Assembly (NCBI GenBank): GCA_023515795.1
Contig: JALGPX010000136.1
Span: 1-25,944, forward strand
Origin: Amoeboaphelidium occidentale
Lineage: Eukaryota; Aphelidiomycota; Aphelidea
Direction of reading: 5' to 3'
Length of the DNA: 25,944 nucleotides
This document shows, piece after piece, positions 15,734-24,620 of this stretch (position 1 is the first letter of the stretch; each line of letters begins with the position of its first letter). Made by a program: the position numbers and the translations under genes. Below the pieces are notes generated by a model. That model was not told where the DNA came from. It worked only from the letters and a program-made list of their open reading frames with translations, and searched no databases.

Positions 15734-17164
15734 TTATGGAAGTTCTTTATTTCGGTGGTTAAAGAAATCGTTATTCGAGATGGTTTGATTTATCTGTTTA
15801 CCGAACCTATTTACCCCACTAAATAGCTGCTTTTCGTCATCGTTTTGTATATTACAGTCTTTAGTAGCCGAGTAATAAGTGTAATGCGCTAAGTGTACTT
15901 CAGAAGGACTCAAATCTTTCGTATTATATGAATTCTTGTTATGATCCATCAGGAATATGTGAATATCGTGTATTCCAGCAAAGCCAACTCGATCAGGTTT
16001 CACCATATACTTCTCTCTACCAAAAGTCCACGGTTCTTGGTTTCTAATGTTACATCCTAAAGTTTGAAGTATTGCTCCATTTAAATGACATGTCTTGTCG
16101 TAATACCAATTCTTGAATCTGATCGCACCAAGCCTTGGCTCCTCATCAAAATGCCGCAACAACTGAAACCAGTTGTTAGATGCAGGACTGGTTGGATAAA
16201 CATATTCATCAACATCATTAAACATGACATAATCTGAATCTTTGTTTGAAAGGAACACGCAGTGATTTACAAGACCAAGTTGCGATCTATAATGCATATT
16301 CTTATCAGGTAGATTGTTCCAATTTACAATTTCAGCAAAATTAGAAATGCCATCCTTGTAAAATTTAGATTTTGAGAAGTTGATCAGAGTATTAATGAAT
16401 GCCAGTGTGTTATCCTTCGATACGTACATGCGAACTTTTGACGCTCCCATTAAATATTGGTATTCTAACCATTCCCATACTTCCAGAGTGGTCCTTTCAA
16501 ACCCCCAATGCGGTCCAGAACACACAGTAATTCTTGGCTTCCGTTTGGGATTGTTTGGAGTTCTCTTGACTGATCGTAATATTGAGAATTGATCAGGATG
16601 ATACACTCGATCATCCTTCAGAACATTATCATCGTGTGAAGCATCAACTAGAGTAAAAGCAACATCTTCCAATGCGATAGATGTTTTCCCTAGGTTGCAC
16701 ACAGCAAAAGCAGCAGCGAGAGGTTTTCCATGAACATCTCCCGAAGTAGACAGCGAATTAACAACAGGTGTACTCCAGCACTCTGTTTTTATATCAAACT
16801 TGGGGGTTTCAGTTAATAAACAGAAGCCACATTTAAGACTCTTTAAATCTTGTGATGCACCTTTTGCAACCAATGTCCATACTTCATTGTTCTCCCTGAC
16901 AAAAGCTTCGATCAAATACAGGGAGTTTGGTTTTAATTCGATGAATTGTGGAGGTATCTGGTAAGAAACACTATTTCTGCTACTGCAGTTGTATGATGGT
17001 TGAAATTCAGGAATTGGTATACTGCTGGTTTTATCTTCTTTAAGTCCATGATCGCTAGTCTGTGACAATCCATCAGTCGCAAGCCAAAGCCAGATCATTG
17101 ATATCGAAGTAAGACATAAAGTTATCAGGGTCATTCGTCTGAGCTTGCGGCTGTGTACCATCAT
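15734..17164 (-). CDS. Glycosyltransferase family 92 (DUF23) protein, copy 1
   Basis: A 476-residue type II membrane protein: short basic N-terminus, one hydrophobic anchor (about 10-29, MTLITLCLTSISMIWLWLA), then a luminal catalytic region. GT92 hallmarks are TVCSGPHWGFERTTLEVWEW (213-232), YLMGASKVRMYVS (237-249), HYRSQLGLVNHCVF (291-304) and the metal-binding acidic motif VMFNDVDEYVYP (313-324). Family members transfer hexoses such as galactose to glycans in the Golgi; donor and acceptor here are unknown. The stop is 21 bp from that of ARB1. Copy 2 lies 74 bp upstream on the same strand, so the two form a tandem pair, moderately diverged. Confidence 0.85.
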   Translation of the reverse strand: MMVHSRKLRRMTLITLCLTSISMIWLWLATDGLSQTSDHGLKEDKTSSIPIPEFQPSYNCSSRNSVSYQIPPQFIELKPNSLYLIEAFVRENNEVWTLVAKGASQDLKSLKCGFCLLTETPKFDIKTECWSTPVVNSLSTSGDVHGKPLAAAFAVCNLGKTSIALEDVAFTLVDASHDDNVLKDDRVYHPDQFSILRSVKRTPNNPKRKPRITVCSGPHWGFERTTLEVWEWLEYQYLMGASKVRMYVSKDNTLAFINTLINFSKSKFYKDGISNFAEIVNWNNLPDKNMHYRSQLGLVNHCVFLSNKDSDYVMFNDVDEYVYPTSPASNNWFQLLRHFDEEPRLGAIRFKNWYYDKTCHLNGAILQTLGCNIRNQEPWTFGREKYMVKPDRVGFAGIHDIHIFLMDHNKNSYNTKDLSPSEVHLAHYTYYSATKDCNIQNDDEKQLFSGVNRFGKQINQTISNNDFFNHRNKELP

Positions 17165-17238
17165 TCCGCTGCAGTCGTTTTTATTAAACTTCGAAGTTGA
17201 AACAACAAGATGATCATAGTAGAACGGGATCGCCTCAA

Positions 17239-18717
17239 CTAATTTATCATTAGAATCTCGTTGTCTCGGAGCTTGAAGAATGTGTTATTGAATAATGTCG
17301 ACTTAATGCGTTCACCGTAGTTTCTAAATTCTTTGTAAATGGTTTTTGATCCGTTATACTTGCTGATATCGCAAGATTCCGTTTTGGTGTAGTATGTAAA
17401 ATGTAGCATAAAAGCTTCACTAACAGACATGACTATTTTGTGATATCCATGATAGAACTGTGGTTCGATGCCATGAACATCAATGAATCGAATAGCTTGT
17501 GGTCTCGCTATAAACTTTTGACGGTTTTCATCCAACGTGTAATTGCTTTCTCTGATAAAGCACGAGAGAAGCTGAAGACTTTCGTTTTGTATGAGACAAG
17601 ATCTATCTTGAAACCAGTTGTAAAAGCTTAAAGATCCTAAATGCGGATCTTCTTGAAACTTCTTGATAACTGGAGTCAAACCTTGAATTTGCTTACCAGG
17701 AGTATAAATGAACTCATCAATGTCCGGGTACATCACCAAATCAGCGTCTTTCTCTGCTATCAAAACACAATGATTTGCAACAGCAGATTGAGATCGCAAA
17801 TGCATTATTTCAGAACTTAGGTAAGACCAATTCAGTATTGTTATATAATCGAATATTTTGCGTTCTGTAGCCATAAATTTAGAGTAATTAATAATCGCAT
17901 TGATAAATGAAAATGGCGTTTCAGATGTAACGTAAAACAATATCCGAGTTGCGCCAATTATGTACTGATACTCCAGCCATTCCCATAATTCTAGAGTAGA
18001 TCGTTTAAATCCCCATTGAGGTCCAGAGCAGACTGTGATTTCATTAGTTTTGTTTGTAGAATTATTCCAGCTGATCCGCCGAGAATCTCTTATGGGTATG
18101 AATGTATTAACTTCCCTTATCATATGATCTTGTAATATTCGGTCTGAAGTACTTTTTGGTACCATAGAGAATGCAATATTTACCAGGGTGACGTTTCTTG
18201 TTAGAGGGCAGGTATACAATCGCGTGACGACCGACCGATACCGATTGTCAGCGTTTGTGTGCGGTTCCAGCGTAGCTTCAGACGACCAACAGTCTTGTTT
18301 AAATGATGTTTCGTTAAGCCAAACCTGCTCACAGAATGCACACTTGTAATTTATAACTTCGCCTTTGTCGTGTAGCATTAAAGCCCATATAAGCCCATCG
18401 CTCCTGAGGAACGCATCGACCAAGAAAATATTATGTCCAAACTCCACTAGCCTAGGCGAGACTTGAAACCTTGGATGTCCATAAGAAGTTTCGACTATTG
18501 AGTAATTTGAGCTGTCAAGAATAATCTTGTCTGAAGGAATGTGAATGGGCTTACAAGCCTCTGGGGCTTGGCTGGTGTACCAGAACATGTTAATAGCAAA
18601 AAATGCCACATTTACAATCACCAGTATGCTGTTAAGGCTGTGAAGTGGAAAGTTCCAAAGACCATCAACGCTGTAGAATGCAAACATCGAGACTTCAAAT
18701 TCCGATAAAAATAACAT
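17239..18717 (-). CDS. Glycosyltransferase family 92 (DUF23) protein, copy 2
   Basis: A 492-residue paralogue of the neighbouring GT92 gene. An anchor segment (about 29-46, NSILVIVNVAFFAINMFW) is followed by the catalytic region with TVCSGPQWGFKRSTLELWEW (228-247), YIIGATRILFYV, LRSQSAVANHCVLIAEKDAD and the acidic motif VMYPDIDEFIYTPG (328-341). Several N-x-S/T sites (for example NYS, NET, NVT, NNS) fit a luminal glycoprotein. An in-frame Met 11 is an alternative start that would still keep the anchor. The gene is divergent from the PH-domain gene with 177 bp between start codons. Both copies keep the acidic motif, so both may be active, perhaps on different acceptors. Confidence 0.83.
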   Translation of the reverse strand: MLFLSEFEVSMFAFYSVDGLWNFPLHSLNSILVIVNVAFFAINMFWYTSQAPEACKPIHIPSDKIILDSSNYSIVETSYGHPRFQVSPRLVEFGHNIFLVDAFLRSDGLIWALMLHDKGEVINYKCAFCEQVWLNETSFKQDCWSSEATLEPHTNADNRYRSVVTRLYTCPLTRNVTLVNIAFSMVPKSTSDRILQDHMIREVNTFIPIRDSRRISWNNSTNKTNEITVCSGPQWGFKRSTLELWEWLEYQYIIGATRILFYVTSETPFSFINAIINYSKFMATERKIFDYITILNWSYLSSEIMHLRSQSAVANHCVLIAEKDADLVMYPDIDEFIYTPGKQIQGLTPVIKKFQEDPHLGSLSFYNWFQDRSCLIQNESLQLLSCFIRESNYTLDENRQKFIARPQAIRFIDVHGIEPQFYHGYHKIVMSVSEAFMLHFTYYTKTESCDISKYNGSKTIYKEFRNYGERIKSTLFNNTFFKLRDNEILMIN

Positions 18718-18894
18718 TCGCTAGACTTAAATCCCTTTATGTGCACATCTGAAATTTTCTGATGGCGTCAAAGCATTGTAGAACAGTTTAGCCATCACCA
18801 ACGGCAAACCTGAAACTTGATCTCAGAAAGCCAATCAGCATCAAGCTCCATGTATCTTGCGGAACCATGAGCCATGATTTCGTTTAAGTTCATA

Positions 18895-20232
18895 ATGTCA
18901 ACGGCTGAACAAGAAAATATTGAAGCGAATGTTTCAAATGATATTTCCGATGTTATTGCAGCAGAGGAAACGATCGCATCAGAGGTCCAAAAGGAACACA
19001 CGAAAACTTCTTTCCCTGTCAAAGGAGTCATGTTGAAGAAAACAGGTAAATTTCAAATCTGGAAGCAAAGATACTTTGTCATGAACGAAGCTCCTATTGA
19101 TCCTGCGTTATTGAGAACGTATCATAACAAGAACGTTGTTGCATTGAAGTCAAGTGGTGGAGCCAAGTTTGTTGAAAAGAATAAGGCACTGTTTTCATCT
19201 ATCGCCAATGCTGTTATTTCTGGTAAAGGCATCGTGCTTTACTATGAAAATGAAACATCTGAAACTCCTATTGGTCTGGTTGATCTGAGACAAGTTTCAC
19301 AGAAGGGTGCGTTAAAGTTTGTCGATCGTGCTCACGTGTACTTCTTCATGCAGGACAAAAAGCCTCTCTTTGTGAGTGCTGATACAAAAGAAGATATGGA
19401 AATGTGGGCGCGTGCATTTGATGATGCTGATTTGGAAAATGTTGATGAGCAAGCGGAAGCTTATCAGGAAATCATGGCCAAATTGTCTAATGGCACGTAT
19501 TATGAAGATGTGGAGCCTGAGAGCTCTCAAAAGAATTCCTTATTGATGAGCAAATTCAGCACTTTATTCAGATCCGTCGCTGCTCAAAAACAGGAAGAAC
19601 CCTTTAGCGGAACCTCTATCGAACAAGATTCAAATGAGGAAGAACAGAAAGCAGAGACTGAAACTGAAAACAAGGATGAAACAGAAATTGTTGATTCTTT
19701 GGTTATTGAAGATTCGACGGAAGCCATGCTTGCCGATTTATCAAAAGAAGGTTCTGTCGAATCGCCCGCAGCACACGAAGAGGCAGTGCAGGAGGAAGCT
19801 GCTGGCGTAGAGGAGAAAATACTGCCTGAAGAACCAAAGAAAGATGATTCAGATAAGACAAAGATCAACATTGAGGTAGAAAAATTTGCTTTGCCAGAAA
19901 ACATAGTCAAGAAAGGTTGGCTTTTCAAGCAGAGTGACTACTGGAAAGTTTGGAATTCGCGTTATGTTGTGTTGCATTCAGATGAAAGTGATATTTATCA
20001 ATTATCTTATTTCAGGCCACAAGAGAATCTAAAACATTTGATTTTGGTTTTTGGTGCCGACACAAAAGCAGAAGCTAATTTGGCTACTACATCAGATGAA
20101 ATTTATTCTTTCTCTGTCTCTTCTGGCGGAAAGACAGTTACATTTGGAAGCAAATCTAAAGATGATGTCGAATCCTGGATCTCGATTATCCAAGGACTTT
20201 TTCCTGCTGAAGAGGTTCAAGCAGAGCCTTAA
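18895..20232 (+). CDS. Protein with two PH-like domains
   Basis: From MSTAEQ at 18895 (an in-frame ATG at 18874 adds seven residues) the product has 445 residues. The first PH-like domain spans about 43-180: VKGVMLKKTGKFQIWKQRYF at its start, a long insertion in the first loops, and a final helix KEDMEMWARAFDDA. The middle (about 215-335) is acidic and probably disordered, rich in E, D, S and A. A second PH-like domain spans about 343-440: VKKGWLFKQSDYWKVWNSRY at its start and final helix KDDVESWISIIQGLF. PH domains commonly bind phosphoinositides or protein partners. No catalytic domain is present, so an adaptor role at membranes is inferred. It converges on CTR9 with 60 bp between the stops. 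Confidence 0.82.
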   Translation: MSTAEQENIEANVSNDISDVIAAEETIASEVQKEHTKTSFPVKGVMLKKTGKFQIWKQRYFVMNEAPIDPALLRTYHNKNVVALKSSGGAKFVEKNKALFSSIANAVISGKGIVLYYENETSETPIGLVDLRQVSQKGALKFVDRAHVYFFMQDKKPLFVSADTKEDMEMWARAFDDADLENVDEQAEAYQEIMAKLSNGTYYEDVEPESSQKNSLLMSKFSTLFRSVAAQKQEEPFSGTSIEQDSNEEEQKAETETENKDETEIVDSLVIEDSTEAMLADLSKEGSVESPAAHEEAVQEEAAGVEEKILPEEPKKDDSDKTKINIEVEKFALPENIVKKGWLFKQSDYWKVWNSRYVVLHSDESDIYQLSYFRPQENLKHLILVFGADTKAEANLATTSDEIYSFSVSSGGKTVTFGSKSKDDVESWISIIQGLFPAEEVQAEP

Positions 20233-20292
20233 TCGTCTTTCTTCGTATTAGCCTTTTTCTAATTCAATAAATCTTTCAGTTAATGCCAACAT

Positions 20293-23200
20293 TTATTCAT
20301 CATCAGAATCGTTGATAACCTTGGCCTTTTTGTTAATTGCTAAAGGCTCTTCTGGTTTGTCTTCGGCTGGCCGTTGCCCATTGACTTCTTCTTCAGCATT
20401 ATCTTTGTCTTCATCATCAGAATCTTCAATTATTTCCTCTGATAAGCTGGATTTTCTTCCCTTCTGACTTCCTTTAGTACTCGATGGCTTTTGTTCATCT
20501 TCGTCATCTGGGACTTCAAATCTTGTCTTCTTTTTCTTTTTCGACAAGGACTCAACTGGAGTTTCCTCATCACGCGGTTCCTCTCCATCGTCATCTTCTT
20601 CTGATTCCTCCTTTCTTTTCTTTCTCTTCTTCTTTTCCTTTTCCTTCTTTGGAGCTTTGCTCATCTGTTCTGCTCTCAATTTTTCTTCTTCAGCAAATTG
20701 TTCATAAAATTTCTTTCTTTCCTCAATTAATTGTTCTTCTCTCTCCAGTTTCAATCTAAGTTCTTCTTGTTCCTTTTCTGCTTTCTTGGCCAACTCGACC
20801 TCACGAAGTTTCTTCAATCTTTCAATGTTTTCTCTATGCATTTCTTCATTTGCTTTAATCTTTGTCAACTTTCTACTAACATTGTTCCTGACAAAATCAC
20901 AATGCTTCTCTCTCTGTGAGGCTAACTGGGCATCGTAACCATGATTTCTGGCATCTTTCTTCCCTTTCAGATCGCCAAACATGCGCTTTGCTTCGTCAAT
21001 CAATGATAAAGCTTCATTCAACTCTTCAATGACATGATTCTCTTCGGATAGCAAGTTTTCCGGTTGGTCTTGCTCATACACTATTTGGGCATATTGTTGA
21101 TAGCACAGAGCAAGGTTGAATGATAATGCCAAATCTTCAGGCTTGGCTTTGATCAAATCTTGAATCAATCTTATTGCGTTCTTCAAAGCTGATGGTTGCT
21201 TGTCTAGTTTCCCCATAATGTAATAGGCTCTTGCAGTGAACAACGTTAAATTCAAATCTTTAGCGCCTTGCTTCTCACCCAGAGACTCATAAACTGCGAC
21301 AGCATTCACATACTGACCAAGCTCAACCAAACAATGTGCATAATTGAACTGGAACTGCAGGACATCCTCGTTCGTTTCACGGACTTGAGAAAAAACATCT
21401 CTGGCATCAGAATACTTTCCCATTCCTAACAAAGCAATACCGATTCCATTAGCTGCATAGATGCAAGCAGGTTGCTTCCTTATAACTCTCTCAAAAGACT
21501 TGAATGCCTCTTTGTAAAAGCCATTCCTAGCATCGGCTTTTTGCTCGCCTCTTCCAGATTCCAAACGCTCATTGCCTAATGCCAACATAGAGTAAATATC
21601 CTTTTCGTTAATGTTCTTCAGGATCTTTTCAAATGCATGCTTTGCATTTCTGTATTGCTTCTTCTTGAACTCAAGATTTCCAATACAAGTATACACATCA
21701 GCATTGGCCTCGTCAATCTTTGTGCATTCTTTGTAAATGGCAATGGCTTCAGAAAGCTTTCCAGTCTTCTCTGCAATCCAACCCAATCTCATTTTTGCAT
21801 CAATATAGCCAGGATGCTCTTCAAGTATCGCTTTGTAACCTTTCACAGCCTTCTCAAGCAATTCTGGGTGTGTATTTCTCTCGTACATGTCTTCATGGAG
21901 CCTTGCGATATTGTAATTTATCAGAACAACAATTCCTTCCCAATTGGCTCTGTCAGCATCTCGAGCTTGTTCTGCAAACCCTAAGGCTTTCAAGTAGTAA
22001 TTCTCTGCAGCTTCATAATCTCCAGAATGATGTTTGGAAACAGCAAGATTGTTGATCAGCTCAGCCGAAAACTGGTTCTGCTTCTTGTAAAACGCAGAAG
22101 CTGCATTGCTAAAGGCATCTGAACTCTCAATGAAATCTCCGTTTTCACCATGAAGCTCAGCAAGTCTTACCCATACATCATCGTCTTCTGGATCAAGACC
22201 GGCCAGTTCAAGGTATAATTCTTTTGCCTTGTCTCTCTTATCAGAAAAACGAGAGTAGCAGTAAGCAAGAATTTTCTTTCCGTCAGCATTCGGATGATTA
22301 GACTTTCTAACAATGTCTTCAAAATCAGCAACAGCCAATTCATGGCCCATCTTCTTGGGCAATTTGAGTTGAGCTAAACCATACCTTGTCTCATCTACTT
22401 CATCAATCGCGGAGGACTTCAAGTAATCTCTCTGTGCATCTTCAAATTTTTCTTGCACATGCTCTACTCTAGCAATGTACAAGTAAGCCAACCTCATAAT
22501 CTCCTTGTTTAAGGAAGAGCTTAAACAAGTATTTGCAATTTTCAAAGACTTTTCATAATCTTTCTTCTGACACATAATATCTGCCAAGTATATCAAAGCG
22601 AAAACATTGTTCTTATCTTTTTTATGAGCAGTAGTCAAATAAGAAACGGCCTTCTTGATCAACACAACAGATTCAGGCGATTTTAAATCCAGTTTTGCTT
22701 GATTAAACAATGTTACAGCTGCGTAAACGTAAACCATCGTATTCTCAGGATCTCTCTTCAAAACACGCTCAAAAGCATACAACGCTTTATCTAAATCTCC
22801 CAGTTTAAAAAAGCACAACCCAATACCAATACGAACATCTGGCTGCATCAAAGGATTCATTCTGTAGGTATCCTGATACAATTTCAAAGCTCCTTTATAA
22901 TCCTTTAAATGAAATGAACAATGCGCCTTTCCCAAAAGAATCAAAATCAAGTATTTCTTTGATATCGAAGAAGCAGCACGAGGCAGAATATTATCAAAAA
23001 TATTTTTAGCGTCCAAATAATTCTCCTGAACCATCGATCGCAAAGCTTTCACGTAAAACAATTCGATGTTGTGATAATCCGTGCGCTCAAACTCTGAAAT
23101 TTTCGTTTCAGCCTGTTGCGTTAGCTGCTCCTTTAAATCTCTTGTTGGCGCAAGGAAAGCCTTTTTATAACAGAACGCAGCAAAGGAATAATTCAGCTTC

Positions 23201-23505
23201 AGTTTATCCATCTGCCTTGTCTTGTCCCATTCCTTCAAATGATCAGCGCCACCTGAACCCGCTTCCAAGAGTTTAATGAAGTCAGTTTCTAAGCCCTTTT
23301 TATAACAAGCAACAGCAAACTTCCAATAAGATTCTCTAGGGACTTGTTCATCCTTGAAAATCTGCGGTAATTCTTCCATTTCCAGCCATTCCTCCTCCAA
23401 ATCGATTTCCAGAATGTGCCCGGTGGTTTTCAGGGGAACACTGAAGCGGAAGAAGTCGATGAATTCCTCGCTTGGAGCCGCAGCCGCAGTTCCTGTCGAC
23501 GTCAT
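20293..23505 (-). CDS. CTR9: CTR9, Paf1 transcription-elongation complex subunit
   Basis: The 1070-residue protein consists of a long TPR superhelix (about residues 50-800, many repeats such as YKGALKLYQDTYRMNPLM and SEAIAIYKECTKIDEANADV), a charged coiled coil (about 860-950, rich in K, E and R) and a lysine-rich, then acidic disordered tail ending INDSDDE. This layout and length match Ctr9, the TPR scaffold of the Paf1 complex, which travels with RNA polymerase II and supports histone H2B ubiquitination and H3K4/K36 methylation. The tail's K/R clusters can serve as nuclear localisation signals. The start at 23505 gives MTSTGTAAAAPSEEFIDFF and lies only 38 bp from the divergent COA1 start. 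Confidence 0.93.
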   Translation of the reverse strand: MTSTGTAAAAPSEEFIDFFRFSVPLKTTGHILEIDLEEEWLEMEELPQIFKDEQVPRESYWKFAVACYKKGLETDFIKLLEAGSGGADHLKEWDKTRQMDKLKLNYSFAAFCYKKAFLAPTRDLKEQLTQQAETKISEFERTDYHNIELFYVKALRSMVQENYLDAKNIFDNILPRAASSISKKYLILILLGKAHCSFHLKDYKGALKLYQDTYRMNPLMQPDVRIGIGLCFFKLGDLDKALYAFERVLKRDPENTMVYVYAAVTLFNQAKLDLKSPESVVLIKKAVSYLTTAHKKDKNNVFALIYLADIMCQKKDYEKSLKIANTCLSSSLNKEIMRLAYLYIARVEHVQEKFEDAQRDYLKSSAIDEVDETRYGLAQLKLPKKMGHELAVADFEDIVRKSNHPNADGKKILAYCYSRFSDKRDKAKELYLELAGLDPEDDDVWVRLAELHGENGDFIESSDAFSNAASAFYKKQNQFSAELINNLAVSKHHSGDYEAAENYYLKALGFAEQARDADRANWEGIVVLINYNIARLHEDMYERNTHPELLEKAVKGYKAILEEHPGYIDAKMRLGWIAEKTGKLSEAIAIYKECTKIDEANADVYTCIGNLEFKKKQYRNAKHAFEKILKNINEKDIYSMLALGNERLESGRGEQKADARNGFYKEAFKSFERVIRKQPACIYAANGIGIALLGMGKYSDARDVFSQVRETNEDVLQFQFNYAHCLVELGQYVNAVAVYESLGEKQGAKDLNLTLFTARAYYIMGKLDKQPSALKNAIRLIQDLIKAKPEDLALSFNLALCYQQYAQIVYEQDQPENLLSEENHVIEELNEALSLIDEAKRMFGDLKGKKDARNHGYDAQLASQREKHCDFVRNNVSRKLTKIKANEEMHRENIERLKKLREVELAKKAEKEQEELRLKLEREEQLIEERKKFYEQFAEEEKLRAEQMSKAPKKEKEKKKRKKRKEESEEDDDGEEPRDEETPVESLSKKKKKTRFEVPDDEDEQKPSSTKGSQKGRKSSLSEEIIEDSDDEDKDNAEEEVNGQRPAEDKPEEPLAINKKAKVINDSDDE

Positions 23506-23543
23506 ATTTCTTTTGTCGAAATAGAAACTGCGCCGCCTGGAAA
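23506..23543. promoter_or_regulatory. 38-bp divergent CTR9/COA1 inter-ATG region
   Basis: Only 38 bp separate the two start codons, so promoter elements must overlap the neighbouring coding regions or transcripts must start inside the opposite gene. The stretch contains GAAACTGCG (23524-23532), which recurs three times at 24535-24613. Confidence 0.6.
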
Positions 23544-24128
23544 ATGTTCAGACTCAACGCGCTCAGACTAAAAAGCAGCACAGCGCAAATATTCAGTTTC
23601 AGCCGGAGAAGCTTTTCAAAGGCAAAGGAAGTGGAACCTGCGGATATCCTTAGTGATCATTTAAAACAACGATTCATCAAAGGCAAACTATCACAGAAGG
23701 AATCAGCAAAAACTCTGACTAATAAGTTGGATAATCCCACCGTAAGATTCCGTTCTATTGCGATGTGGTCGACTGTATTTGGTTCATTCTTTGTGTGGGC
23801 AGTTTACTATGGAAGATCTATTCAGATTAAAAATTCCCCTCTGTTCAAAGGAGTTCTATTCACACTTAGGCAGGATAATCAGGTCAAGAAATATGTTGGA
23901 AAGGAATTTGATATTGGCACTAGTAATTGGATTAAAGGGCTTGTCCTGGGGCATGTGAATCACGTCAAGGGCCAAGCTGAGCTGAAATTTGATATCGAAG
24001 GCAAAGAAGGAAAAGGCAGCGTTGAATTGAAAGCTTTCCGAAAGAAGCACGACTGGTTTGTCGAAAAAATGATTGTGGTTGTGGCTGGAGAGGAAATTGT
24101 TCATATGGAACATGGTCAGCCAATTTAG
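23544..24128 (+). CDS. COA1: COA1-like cytochrome c oxidase assembly factor
   Basis: Starting at 23544 the product has 194 residues: a basic presequence (MFRLNALRLKSSTAQIFSFS, then RRSFSK), one inner-membrane segment (about 71-89, SIAMWSTVFGSFFVWAVYY) and a C-terminal domain (about 97-190). The domain runs LFTLRQDNQVKKYVGKEFDI, NWIKGLVLGHVNHVKGQAEL and FDIEGKEGKGSVELKAFR, which fits the Coa1 pattern (ALRxxPxxxxxLGxxI, WIxGxxNxxxGxxxxxFxVxGxxGxG). Coa1 acts in the mitochondrial inner membrane in early Cox1 maturation. The related Tim21 fold is the main alternative, but the G-x-x-N-x-x-x-G-x-x-x-x-x-F spacing favours Coa1. The frame is open upstream to 23472, but that would overlap CTR9's 5' coding end and place residues before the presequence. 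Confidence 0.78.
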   Translation: MFRLNALRLKSSTAQIFSFSRRSFSKAKEVEPADILSDHLKQRFIKGKLSQKESAKTLTNKLDNPTVRFRSIAMWSTVFGSFFVWAVYYGRSIQIKNSPLFKGVLFTLRQDNQVKKYVGKEFDIGTSNWIKGLVLGHVNHVKGQAELKFDIEGKEGKGSVELKAFRKKHDWFVEKMIVVVAGEEIVHMEHGQPI

Positions 24129-24172
24129 GAAAGTTGCAACAATAAAAAACGCTTTGTATCTGTGATATTATG

Positions 24173-24256
24173 CAAAGAGAAGGCAAGTTTACACCCTCGC
24201 CAATGAACTAAGCGATTGCTCATTGAAGAAGGGTATAATCCGCCCTTCTCATTGCG
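24173..24256. repeat. Hairpin-forming repeat, copy 1
   Basis: An 84-nt unit that folds back on itself: AGAGAAGG near the left end pairs with CCTTCTC near the right end, a mid-stem (ACCCT with AGGGT) lies inside, and the apical part contains GAACTAAGCGATTGCTCATT with a further small stem AATGA/TCATT. Pairing extends outward in this copy (ATTATGC with GCGTAAT, 24167-24260). It lies 44 bp after the COA1 stop, beyond an AATAAA, so it is probably not part of the COA1 mRNA. Either a structured RNA or a foldback (MITE-like) element is possible. Confidence 0.7.
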
Positions 24257-24423
24257 TAATACCACTGAAACACTTGAAGCGACTTGGAAATAAAAAAGGG
24301 TGCAGCCCTGACCGCTGCTTTTATAGTGGCCAAAAGTAGTTTTACGAGTTCGCATGATCAAACCAGTTTTACGATATCGAAGCTGATAGTTTTCTAGAGT
24401 TACGCCATCCTGACTACAATAAA

Positions 24424-24507
24424 CAAAGAGAAGGCTAGTTTAAATCTTCATCAAAGAACTAAGCGATTGCTCATTGAAGAAAGATTTAATCCGACCTTCT
24501 CATTGCG
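24424..24507. repeat. Hairpin-forming repeat, copy 2
   Basis: Same 84-nt unit as 24173-24256, offset 251, no indels, 11 differences by eye. The outer stem and 26 nt of the apical region (starting GAACTAAGCGATTGC) are unchanged, while the mid-stem changes on both sides (ATCTT with AAGAT), keeping the pairing. It lies on the RNPS1-like side of the interval. Confidence 0.7.
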
Positions 24508-24534
24508 CACTGTAGGGATATTACGGAAATGGTT

Positions 24535-24613
24535 TGAAACTGCGATGTCCGGCTTTTATGGCTCAAATCTGAAACTGCGAAAATCCTTCATCAAACAACT
24601 TTTGAAACTGCGA
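24535..24613. repeat. Three TGAAACTGCGA repeats
   Basis: The 11-mer occurs at 24535-24545, 24570-24580 and 24603-24613 (steps of 35 and 33 bp), ending 7 bp from the stop of the RNPS1-like gene, whose 3' UTR would carry the reverse complement. A 9-base version is in the CTR9/COA1 intergenic region. Confidence 0.75.
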
Positions 24614-24620
24614 TTTTTAC

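Noticed and set aside
20484-20919. Forward hydrophobic ORFs opposite the CTR9 tail
   Set aside because: Reverse complement of K/E-rich coding sequence always gives F/L/S-rich frames.
23544-24128. TIM21 instead of COA1
   Set aside because: Similar topology, but the W-I-x-G, N-x-x-x-G and GKEGKG spacing fits COA1 better.
24173-24256. Hairpin as a selenocysteine insertion element
   Set aside because: ATGA and GA are present but the required non-Watson-Crick core spacing and apical AA loop are not, and COA1 has no in-frame TGA.
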